From Mariannaea sp. PMI_226 (lineage: Eukaryota; Ascomycota; Sordariomycetes; Hypocreales; Nectriaceae), in contig JANFOG010000016.1 in the NCBI GenBank assembly GCA_024336345.1, forward strand, positions 558,001 through 622,000: 64,000 nt of DNA, written 5' to 3'. Under the pieces are notes generated by a model. That model saw only the letters and a program-made list of their open reading frames with translations. It was not told where the DNA came from and searched no databases. A program made the position numbers and the translations under genes. Positions 34,526-44,662 of this stretch are shown piece by piece; the stretch's first letter is position 1, and every line of letters starts with the position of its first letter.

Positions 34526-36541
34526 TTAAGAAGAGAAGTGGGGGGCGTTGAGGAAGAGACCCATGAGGCAGCCAGCAATGGTACCGGCAATGGGGATGGT
34601 CATGATCCAGGCAAGGAGCAAGAGACCGACTCGCTGGAAGTTGACAGCCTTGATGCTGCCGTTGCACAGACCGACACCAACGGTGGCACCAGTGATGCAC
34701 ATGGAGGTGGAGACGGGGAGAGAGTACTGGGAGAAGAGGAGGACAGTGATAGCAGCACCCATCTCCATGGAGCTACCTCGGCTGGGGGAGTGGTAGGTGA
34801 TCTTGTTACCCATGACTAGAAGAGATCAGTTAGTATTTCGTTGCAAATATTTGTGATTCAGAAATGTGTGTATATGCTTACCCTTCATGATGTTGTAACC
34901 ATAGGTGATGAGACCAAGAGAGATCATGCAGGCAAGAACAGCAAGCTGCCAGACGGGGACGGGAGACTTGGCGGCAGCGGCATCACCAGTCTTCCAGGCG
35001 GAGTAGATGACAGCCCAGGGAGCGACGGAGTTACCGATATCGTTGGCACCGTGAGCGAAAGAAGCAGTGCAAGCAGTGATGATCTGGACGAAGGAGTAGA
35101 GATGCTCGACCTCGTTGGGATACTTCTTGGCGTGAGCGTAGACACGAGCCATGCGGTCACCCTCAGGGGTACCAGAGATACCAGACTGGGCAGAGTGGAT
35201 ATCGTAGTGAAGACCGTAGAGGAGACCAGCGGTGATCATGGCGGGGAGACGGATAGCGAGGATCTTCAGGTTGCGGAGCTCGTAGAGTTGACCAGCGCCC
35301 ATGGGGTTGTTGTGCAGAGTGCGCATGGCCCAGCCGAGAGGACCCTTCTTGGCACGGAGCTTGGCGTGGAAGCGCTCCTGGCCGTCAGCCATGAGCTCCT
35401 GGTAGGTAGCCTGGTCGCGAGCCTCAGGAACGGTGAGGCTCTTCTCGTTGCTCTGACCAACAGTCTTGACGCCAGTCTCACCGGCCTCGGTGATGGAATC
35501 GCTGGGGGTGCTGGGAGCCTCCTCATCATCCTCGTCGTGCTGAACAACGGCATAGTTGGGGATGCGGGCAAGAGAGCCATCAGCGGGAGCGGGGCGACGG
35601 AACAGGAGAGGGCCAAGGAAGATGTGGTACCAGCGGATGGTGTGGTCACGCTTGATGATGGCAGCGTGGACGTAGGGGACGAAGAAGAGAGCGGCGAGCA
35701 AGCAGACACCGCCACCAGTACCCATGGTGACAGCAGCAATGTACCACGCAGGCTTCTTGCCGAGACCCAGGTTGGGGGAACCCTTGTAGACGATGGAGAG
35801 AGTGCAGATGGTACCGGCAATGAGGAAGAAGAAGGGGGAGCTCCACACAGCAATGGGAGTAGGGTTCTTGCGCATCAGGACAACCACCTTGATGAGCATG
35901 TAGATGGTGGCAGCGAAACCAGCAGAGATGGCAGGGGCCATACCAAGACCAGCGAAGATGGCACCGAGACCCTTACCCTTGTTCCAACCCCATTGGACCT
36001 TATCAGCACCGACAGTAGCAACACCGACACCAGCAACAGCAGAGATCAGAGAGTATGTGGAGGAGACGTGGGCAGAGTTGCGAGTACACCACATGACCCA
36101 AGAGGAAGCGGCAGCGAGAGCACAGGCAAAGGCAAGCATCTGAACACCAGCATCGCCACGGAAGGCCTCGTTGGGGATGATACCGTTCTTGATGGTATCG
36201 GCGGTACGGGCACCGACAGTGATGGCACCGAGAAGCTCGAAGATGGTACCGAGGACCATAGCCTGGCGGTAGGTGATGGAGCGGGAGGAAACACTGGTAG
36301 CCCAGGAGTTGGCGACATCATCTGGAGAAGGAGCTTGTTAGCCGACTGCGTTGTGATCGACATTCTTCCTGTCGTCTCCCGTCGTCTTTTTTTTGAAATG
36401 TGGAGTTTGGGAGAAGAATGGATGGTATAATGCTTGCAAGGCTGAGAGAAGTATATACTTACTAGCACCGTTGTTGTAGGCATCAAGCATGGCAAAGACC
36501 GTGCCAATGCCGAAGATGTAGTCATACTGATGGAGCGTCAT
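34526..36541 (-). CDS. Sodium/phosphate symporter, Pho89/PHO-4 (PiT family)
   Basis: Plasma-membrane transporter that couples phosphate uptake to sodium; in yeast and Neurospora, homologues are induced by phosphate starvation at alkaline pH. Exons on the minus strand are 36541-36463, 36321-34882 and 34815-34526, 602 residues. The duplicated PiT signature is seen as GANDVANS (25-32, across intron 1) and GANDIGNS (451-458). Multiple hydrophobic segments flank a hydrophilic, acidic central loop (about 250-370, HDEDDEEAPSTPSDS) that could be a phosphoregulated region. The C-terminus begins VMGNKITYHSPSRG and ends APHFSS. The opposite strand is open for 529 codons, an artefact of codon use. Confidence 0.93.
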
Positions 36542-39500
36542 GGTGACGGTTTGTGAGGGGCTCTCGGCCTGCACTCAAGATTCGATCTTAGGGTGTAATT
36601 GATTAAAAGGAAATCCAAAAAGGAGGATCTTTGAGGAGCAGGATCTAAGAAGATCGGGACTGCTTTTGTTCTCGAGAAGAGAGAGAGATGGGGAAGGAGG
36701 AGGATGTTTGTTGGCGTGAAGAGAAGAGGAGACACGGAACCTTGCGAGCAAGGCGAGGTTTATATATTAAAGTGCAGACATGCAGAATGTAATGACAAGA
36801 CATAGAACGAAGGGAATCAGAAAGGAAGAAACGTGGAGGGCGTGAGAGACAGGAGGGCCGGGGGGAGGGTGTGAGAGGGGTGTGGTATATTGAAAGATGG
36901 AGTTGAAGCAGCTGTGCAACGGAGCCAGATCTTTGGCTCTATTCCCGCTTGATAAGCCAGTGTTCTCGACTTACACTCAAGGGCAATACCGAAGGTAGGA
37001 CAGGCAGCACGCAGCACGCAGCCTGTGAGGCGTGCGATGTGTGGTAAAGTGGTTTCGCATTAGGCGTGTCCGTATCTAGTGTGGTTCGTGCTCTGTGGGT
37101 GAACGCCCAACGAAGGTGGATGCGTGAGTATTTGCCCACTTGGTTCACCGAGCGAAGTTCTACGAGGCGAGACAAAGGCGGATAGGAAAAAAAAGAGGGC
37201 TCCCAGCTCCAACAGTACCCTTGCCCTCCTGCATGGTACTATGTAAAGCAACGACGGCTAGGCCGCCTGCTACTGCGCAGCGTGTGAGGTATGGGGCAGA
37301 GGCAAAGAGGACATGCACGTTCTCTCCACCGTTCGGTGCTGGAACGGGTGGGCTAGTGTTTTGATGTGGAGATGGATTGTGTACGATGGGTTTGTGGCTT
37401 CGGTGGTCTTATGCAGGCCTGTTCAGATGAGGGATGTGAGCACGTGTGCTCGGATGCGACTCGTAGATGCTTAGAAACAGGCCAAGAAAAAGAAACAGTT
37501 GCGGTTTGCAAGATATGGTCCTATTGTGGTTTGGTCTTTTGTCTTCTTGTTGCCACTGTGATCCAGTCACTCAGATATTCAGTATTCAGTCAGGTTGATT
37601 AAGCATATAAATTGTGAAAAATAAAATAAGACGAAAAAACTCATTTCAAAAATAATCATAATAATGCTAAAAATTCGTCTTCATTTTCCCCAAAAGGTCT
37701 TTCTTTCTTCAGAAAGCCGAGAACCAAACGAGGAGAGCTTCGGTTCCCAGTTGAGGTTCGGGTCTTGAATTGCTCGTTCAGCGCACCACTAGAATGGCTA
37801 GAATTAGGCTTAGGCTCAGTAGATAACCGTAAAAAAAAGGTCATCAAGACTGACCCATGCAAGCCATTTCCGGGAGTTGGGACTAGCCAGTCGGGCCCCT
37901 GTCTGCCAAGAGACTCCCCGAACGAACCACACCAGAGCGGGCACACCAGAGCGGGCACACCAGACCCAGAGGCACACCAGAGGCACACCAGAGGCATGGT
38001 GAAAAAGGCCAGGGAGGGGGGGACCATACAAGCGCCAGGGACCACTCCGATCCCTCTGGATCCCTCTGAACCAGCTCGCGGGGAAGCTCTGGCCCAAAGA
38101 AGCTTGCACGTGGGTGGGATCTTGAACTGCTACTGGATCTCGACATCTTGCGCCACCCTGGTCTCTAGCGTCCCTGACCATACTACACACAGAACGTCGC
38201 ACAACTTCGGTCATCTCACTTTGGATCTTTGAAACCAGTGTATGCCTGGTTCTGCATACCCGGGTGAGGTACCATTCGTGTCTCTACCACCCTGTGGAGA
38301 ACTTTTTGAATAAACGGCGCTGAGGTGATCGAACAAGGGCCAATGAGTCCCTTTTTCCCCCCAAAGATGACAAAATTCACCAACCAGAGGTGCCACAGCA
38401 GCTTATTCACTTTAAAGCCAAAATTAACCTTGGAAAAAAGGTTCAATTTTTTTTCTATTTGACAGCACAGAACCACCACGCATTTCTTCCCCATTCGGAA
38501 TCTGGCACGACTCATCTCCCCGAGGCAGCGCGCGAATCACAACGCTTCAATTTCTCCCACGTGCCTCCTGCCCATTGTCTCTATGGCATCGGACAACATC
38601 AGACACCCTTCAAACAACACTCCACACGTGCCCATTCGAAGTTGGAAATTCTCTTGTCAATTTCCCTTTCCGTGTTAACAGGACCGGCTGAATAAACGTA
38701 TTTGAGCCAAAATAGTTGATTAGAGAAGAGAAAGGACAAAAAAAAGATTAGAGACTTTGTTCTCGGCCCTGTCATCTCGTGCCTGTTTTTGCCACTTCTG
38801 GCGTACCACGAGCACACGTTCTCTCTCTCTCCATCTCTAATTAGCTATCAACATACACAGTACCTGTAGTAATTAATCTGTTTTTTTAATTGCAGAAACC
38901 GTATAGAAGAGAATAGCCTGCAGTAGTAAAACAATTCCCATGTTCTTTCTTATATTGGATAGTTTACGAATATTATTAAATCCCGACGACAATTCTTGGC
39001 AAGCTTAACCTGGTAGAAATGGAGGGAGTGTAAGGAGGCAAACGAGGTCCATGTGACTGGAATGTTTTCACATCTTTCCGCCATTGAAGAAGAAGAAGAA
39101 GAAGACGCTATCCGTCCTGTCTCCAAGCGCGAGGCTAGCTTTCTCCATCCAAATGGTTTGCAGCAAACAACAAGAATAAAAACAACAGCAGCAACAACAA
39201 CCAAAGTCCTCATTGATGAAGTTTCTTCCACAGGTCCAAAAAAAGAATCCAGGACACCCTCACAGCCAGCCCTCCAAGAACTTCCAAGACATCCAAGACG
39301 TTGCATCCCCCCCTTCCCGTATCTCCCGCATCTCGGGCGATCGGTCTTGGTACTTGGCAACACAATCCAAACTCTTTCGTTTGACCGACGAAGGAGGCTT
39401 GGCGATCTCCTTGTATGCGCCAAGAAAATACCAAGCCGGAACAATGCGATGATTGCCGTGTCCAGGACAACCAGCCCAGTCCAGCCAGTCAGTCCAGCCA

Positions 39501-40316
39501 GCTAGCCACCTGGGTTCGGCAAGTTTAGCCAAGCCAAAGACTCAGCGTGGGCTTATTCTGGTTCCCACAGCACTCACTCTCTGCCACGTCTCACACAAAC
39601 TCACACACTCAGACTGGGCGCAAAAAATATACATTCGTCAGCCGATTGTATTTCTTCACCGACCCGTCATATCTCAGGCGGTCATGTATCAAGCCCCATA
39701 AGTGTCCGTAGTCGGTTTGAGTAACGCTCTAGGCCCTGCCTAGAAGCCCAACTGTCCGTGCAGTAGTTGCACGTCCAACCCGATCGATACCAATCCAGCA
39801 GACCGAGAAGGCTGCAGGTGAGTTCCCATGCATGTACGATCCATTAGTGTGTAAGCGTAGTCTCTTTCGATGGTTCCTTGTTGAACACCCATACTTCGAA
39901 AAAGTAACGGGCCGAGGTAGGCGTTTGAGTGGCGGGTTTGGCTCAACTCGGGTCGCATGCCTCTTAGCCGAAAAGCGCAGGCAGTCAGAAAAGAGAGGTC
40001 AGCGATGTATGCATCATCAATTTAGCACCGTCGGTGTTAGTGCTCTGGAAGACGCCGAAGGCAGAAGGTTAAAAAAAAAAGAATTCTAAGTATTGCCTGG
40101 CGTAAAAGTAAAAAATTCTGTCTGGCTGTGACTTTGTTGGGCTGTCCATCTTTGCCTTCCCGGGTAGGTCACTAATAGGCGAGCTTTTGCTCCAAGACAA
40201 TCTTGTGCATTTTGACGCAAAGAAGCAGGGTTTTGATGGGAACAACGGAAGAATCGTCGGGAGCCGCCGGCTCTGGAATATAGCCACTATTCTCTGGCCC
40301 CGAGACCATCAACACC
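36542..40316. other. Intergenic, no supported protein gene
   Basis: 3.8 kb between the phosphate symporter and the tRNA cluster. It includes the symporter promoter, a minisatellite at 37928-37995, and a GAA repeat at about 39086-39103 with CAACAG-type repeats at 39183-39200. Frames at 37656-38232 owe their openness to the minisatellite. No domain-bearing frame seen. Confidence 0.5.
37928..37995. repeat. Minisatellite with CACACCAGA units
   Basis: Five copies of CACACCAGA with varying spacers: two 14-bp units ending GCGGG, one 17-bp unit, then 11-bp units ending GG. It opens frames on both strands that should not be read as genes. Confidence 0.8.
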
Positions 40317-40428
40317 GGCAAGATGGCCGAGCGGTTAAGGCGGTAGTTTCAAGCGCTAGCTTACTCACTAAAAGCGAGACAGATCACTACTGGAGCAATC
40401 CTCCTGGGTTCGAGTCCCAGTCTTGTCA
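40317..40428 (+). tRNA. tRNA-Leu (anticodon CAA), intron-containing
   Basis: Acceptor arms GGCAAGA (40317-40323) and TCTTGTC (40421-40427) pair with one G-U, followed by A as discriminator. The D-arm is GCCGAGCGGTTAAGGC. The anticodon stem GTAGT/ACTAC encloses TTCAAG with CAA at 40350-40352. An intron is placed at about 40354-40384, one base 3' of the anticodon. The TpsiC loop GGTTCGAGTCC and a long variable arm confirm a class II leucine tRNA. Reads UUG codons. Confidence 0.93.
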
Positions 40429-40585
40429 GACTTCATTTTTTGAAGTTGTCCCATGCCATGTCCAAATCAACTAGTTTTAGGGCTTTGGTTTTTCCTTTTT
40501 TTCTTCAAGTCTCGTAGTGTTCCTCTAGTAGGTAAGCTTGTCTAAGACAGAGCACATGCCAGCAGCCTGGTTCACACCAGCGACG

Positions 40586-40700
40586 GACAAGATGGCCGAG
40601 CGGTCTAAGGCGTAATGTTCAAGAAAATTGAATTTCTTTCCTATCACAAATGGGAACCATTATATCGAGAGATGCCAGGGTTCGAATCCCTGTCTTGTCA
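40586..40700 (+). tRNA. tRNA-Leu (anticodon CAA), second copy, intron-containing
   Basis: Acceptor arms GACAAGA/TCTTGTC pair fully. The D-arm is GCCGAGCGGTCTAAGGC. Anticodon stem TAATG/CATTA with CAA at 40620-40622 and a likely 33-nt intron at 40624-40656. TpsiC is GGTTCGAATCC. Same anticodon as the copy 269 bp upstream, but the anticodon stem, intron and variable arm all differ, so it is not a recent duplicate. Confidence 0.94.
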
Positions 40701-41723
40701 AGCTTTTTTTTTGTGCCGTGTGTGATTGTTACAGTTCTTCTTTTGGGGGGGGGGGTTTTAGTATACACTGGTTGTGCAGATGTTACTGTATCCAACCAGT
40801 CGGGCACGATGACAGGAGGGATAAGAGATATGTGATGAATATGCAGCATAAAGTTAGGCAGGTATTTGCGATGTGAACTTTGACAACGCTAGGGAGTGGA
40901 TTTTTTTTTAAAAAAAAAAAAAGAGAATTGTGCTTCTCTAGGAGTTTATCATGTGCGTTACTATCCTCAACTCAGGGAAATGTCCGTTCCTAGTGTACGA
41001 CTCAAAAACAATAGAATAGTTTTTTAGTTTACAAGAGTGTACGTAGTAGAATTCAATGTGATCTGAGATTAGGTACTGACGTGGGAGCTGCCGTGGCATT
41101 ATCTCATGCATGGCATTGGTGGTGTCTTGGCTGACTCACAAGTTGTAGTTATTCGAGTCAGAATTAGTGCACTAACGGCGCCTACCCTATACTGATACCG
41201 TTTCGTAATCATGTCGAGTTTGGGTAACCGTTTTAAGTTTCACATACGTGGCAGATATTGACTCTTGTGCCTGAATGCAAGTTCTGTACCTGATATCGAG
41301 TATTTGTGTGGGTCGATTAAGTTCTGTCAGACATTGGCGTGGCGCAGGAACAGAGTTGGTTGTCAAGAAGGTAGGAAAGTTCCTGGGCAGTTAGATCGAA
41401 AGCCAATAAAGTCAACAACCAGCACCAAGGACTTATACTTTATTTCTATCATGAGCCAACCATGGATATACGAACACAAAAGGAAAGGAAAAAAAAGTAT
41501 TTACTAAAAATGATAAGAAGGGAGATGTAATTTGCAACATGTCATCGGATCCAATTTTTATGATGGTTGTTGCAATGACTTCTCATTGCGATCTTGGGAT
41601 AGTTATTCAGCGAGTCTGGGCAAATCAAATCATACCATTGGGGCACTTTCGCAGCTGAAATTGAGCCAAGGTCCCAGTATAATGCAAATTAAAGGCCCCT
41701 GCTTCCAACAATTAGCAGATTGG
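40701..41723. other. Intergenic between tRNA genes
   Basis: AT-rich, with no gene. A T8-A14 palindrome-like junction occurs at 40901-40922, and a G12 run at 40745-40756. Confidence 0.6.
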
Positions 41724-41819
41724 GCCCGGCTAGCTCAATCGGAAGAGCGTGAGACTCTTAAGAGTACTCCGTGCCAAACAGACATCTCAAGGTTGTGGGT
41801 TCGAGCCCCACGTTGGGCT
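41724..41819 (+). tRNA. tRNA-Lys (anticodon CTT), intron-containing
   Basis: Acceptor GCCCGGC (41724-41730) pairs with GTTGGGC (41812-41818) with two G-U pairs. The D-arm is GCTCAATCGGAAGAGC. Anticodon stem TGAGA/TCTCA with CTT at 41757-41759. The likely intron is 41761-41783 (23 nt). TpsiC is GGTTCGAGCCCC. Discriminator is T. A T-rich stretch downstream (41838-41855) suits RNA polymerase III termination. Confidence 0.94.
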
Positions 41820-42098
41820 ATTCCTATATTCAAATTCTTTTTTTGCACTTTTTTATTCGATAATTACTCTTACAAGACTCGATTTCTTTTTTTTGTCTTT
41901 GTCGCACACGCAGCATCAAAGATAAAGCCCAACGATGTGGTATGCTCGTGTGACTCGCAATCCAAAGAGCCCCTCTCTTTATCCCCCATAAACCCCTGTA
42001 AACTCCTGCAAACCTGACAAGCCGTTTACTGCCTTCTGCACAACAATCCCGTGGCCCAGTATCTCTCGTTGAACATGATATTGCCAAGTCCATCTCAT

Positions 42099-43633
42099 CT
42101 ACAACTTCGCCTTGTCTACATGGCCAGCGTCACTATTGGCCACTCCCCCTTGACCATTTCCACCCTCTTCACCTGCTTTGTGCACAGTCTGCTGTACCCG
42201 ACTCAGCAGCCACTCCTCGATAGCTCTCGACAAAGCCTCAACCTCCGCCATCGTATTTCCAGCGTGAAGACATATCCTCACCCTCTCACTCCCCCGTGGT
42301 ACAGTCGGTGCCACAATGGGCCGCACCATGAAATTTCTCTGCTGGCAATGTTGCGCCAAGCTTCGAGGGTGGGACGTGAGCAGCGGTATAATTGGTGACT
42401 TTGGCGCTTCCTCACTCAGCCATAGCAAGTCTGGCGTTGGCCGGTGGCGAGCACAGAGCGATCGAAGCAGACTGTGTGTGTGGCTCATGAGTTGACGGAG
42501 GTGGAGGGTGAGAGGCTCGGCACTGTTGGCCATGAGGAAATCGTACGTCACTCTGATGCTGGCGAGCGATGGGAGCGCCATAGCAGTGGTATAAATGAGG
42601 GTTCTGGCGTAGTTGATGAGATAGGACCTTGTGGTGTGAGACGAGAGCACAATGGCTACAGAAGGAGTCAGTTTCATGCTCATAGGGTTTTGTCACAATT
42701 GCGGGATGTGGGATGCTGAATGATCAACGTGTACGCCAATGCCATCGCCAACGCCAACTCACCTCCAGAACAGCTCATGGCCTTTCCGAATGTGTGCACA
42801 CGAGCGAAGACGCTGTCTTCCAGCCCAAGCTCACAGACGAGCCCACGACCCTGTCGACCAAAAATACCGGTGGAGTGTGCTTCATCAACTATGATATAGC
42901 CGTTTCCCCCCGGTAGTCGCCGCTTCACACACTCAACCACCTCCCTGAGAGGCGCAACATCTCCGTCCATGCTGTAAACGCCCTCAATGGCAATGAATAC
43001 GTGCGTCTTTCCTTGGCGAATGCTGCTGCCTGACTCGCCCGCAGTCAAGTCTTGAAGTACGGCATCAAGGCTTTTTACACTTTGGTGACTTGCTTCGTCA
43101 TGCTCACTTGAGACCGTGTTGTGTCGAAAGGGTACCCTCCGCGCCGCCCGGCTTTGTCTCATGCCGTCGTGCACGCTGGCGTGGATGAGCTCATCGTAAA
43201 CGAAGACATCGCCGGGCTGGGGCACGCAACTGAACAAGCCAACATTGGCATCGAACCCGGAGTTGAACAAGAGACCTGCGGGAGCTCCGTGGAACGAGGC
43301 GATGTCGCGTTCCAACGTCTCTGCAAAGGAGCTATTGCCGTCGAGCAGACGCGATCCTCCGGAGCCTAGAACTGGGAAGGTGGTCGCCGTCCCGGGGGAG
43401 GACGAAGACGAAGACGAAGATGATGACGACGACGACGACGCATTGTCAATATGAGTCTGCAAGAACGACAGATATGCACGCTGGACGTCTGGGTTACTGG
43501 CCAGTGAGAGGTAGGAATTGGAGGAGAAGTCTACCATGCCAGGGGAGACTGTGGTCAGACGGCGCAGTTGGGAGCGGGACTCTCGACGGGCGAGAAGAGA
43601 CTTGAAGGTCTCCTCCAGCGAGGGATTGTGCAT
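42099..43633 (-). CDS. bioF: 8-Amino-7-oxononanoate (KAPA) synthase, peroxisomal
   Basis: PLP enzyme that joins pimeloyl-CoA and alanine to make KAPA, the first committed step of biotin synthesis. Exons on the minus strand are 43633-42763 and 42655-42099, 475 residues. Motifs: GSGGSRLLDG, DELIHASVHDG, VDEAHSTGIFG and the PLP lysine in FGKAMSCSG, with SYLINYARTLIYTTA after the intron. The protein ends in AKL, a type 1 peroxisomal targeting signal. BioF of Aspergillus is known to be peroxisomal, where pimeloyl-CoA arises by beta-oxidation. Residues 66-79 are 14 serines, encoded by mixed TCN codons. The start is the ATG at 43633. Divergent from bioDA. Confidence 0.94.
43397..43438 (-). repeat. 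Serine homopolymer tract inside bioF
   Basis: 42 bp encoding 14 consecutive serines with TCG, TCA, TCT and TCC codons. It sits between the N-terminal region and the conserved GSGGSR motif. Codon mixing indicates the tract is kept at protein level or is old. Confidence 0.85.
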
Positions 43634-44662
43634 GGTGAGTTGCAAGGGCTTTCAGCTAATCATGATGCAAAGATCGAAGCCTTGTGTTGTATTTTTGTCA
43701 AGGCAATAATTTGAAACCCGAAAAACTGGTTACTCGCTCATTATTTCGGCGTGCCGAACCCGGCGCAGTAGAGGCCTATTAAATTGGTGGTGGGGGGGGG
43801 GACGGACTGCATACGCACATGCACTCACAGTACATTCGTAGCATGTGCTGGCCCTGACCTCAACCGATGAGTCGACAAACTACACTGTGCCTGGCACATT
43901 TTCATGAGGATTCGCGGCCTCCAATTCGTTAACTCAGGCCCCTGGCCATTGGTTGACAGCTCGGCCCGCGCGGCGTCCGGGTTGACTGATTGACAGGTCC
44001 GTCGCAAATTTGATGGAGCAAAGTGCCTGAGATGACGGCGCTAAGGATTGCGGGGTTGATCGATGGAGGGGAAAGCAATACAGTATGATGCCCAGCTCCT
44101 ATGCCCCTCCATTGTTCACTAATCCGGTGCATCACGGTTGATTTGATGAGTTTGGCTTTGGCTTTGGCTGCTGATGGCTGATACATATGGTAAAAGAGAG
44201 GGAGGAGGAAGGGGGGATTAAGTTGACGGATGAACCATACGTCGGGATGATATCAATTCAGGACAGGAGGTGATTCTTCCTTTTCTTCAAGCCTCATCTA
44301 GAAGAAAGCCCTTTGGAAAAAGAAAACCCCCCATTGGTGAGATGGTTGTTGAGCTCCAGGTACGGCGGCCCATCGGCATCGGTAGTTGTCCGCGGACGGC
44401 TACATGCCGATCCAGGCCGACCCGTTCAACAATTATTAGCGATGCCGACCACCAGCCTCAACAATTCCACAAACCCCGAGTCTCTCTCTGCCGCAAGGAT
44501 CCCGTCCCGGGGTAAATTTCCGGCGTCGTCATCGTCTGCTGCTGCTGCTGCTTATTATTGTCACAGCCATTACATGAAGCTGGTTTCAGTACCACCTGAT
44601 ATAACATCCCCCCCGCCCATGTACAGAACGCCATCTCATCCTTCGCTCTCCTAACTCTCACC
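43634..44662. promoter_or_regulatory. Shared bioF-bioDA divergent promoter
   Basis: 1,029 bp between the two divergent start codons. It has a G-rich run at 43791-43801, a GGCTTT direct repeat at 44151-44170, and a CTG microsatellite at 44540-44556. Co-regulation of the pair is inferred from arrangement. No specific binding site was identified. Confidence 0.5.

Noticed and set aside
34841..36430. 529-codon open frame antisense to the phosphate symporter
   Set aside because: It lies wholly over a well-supported gene, runs through its introns, and translates to Gly/Asp/Ser/Thr-rich sequence with no domain. It is a by-product of codon bias.
37656..38232. Open frames on both strands around 37.7-38.2 kb
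   Set aside because: They are opened by the CACACCAGA minisatellite and by low stop density rather than by coding constraint.
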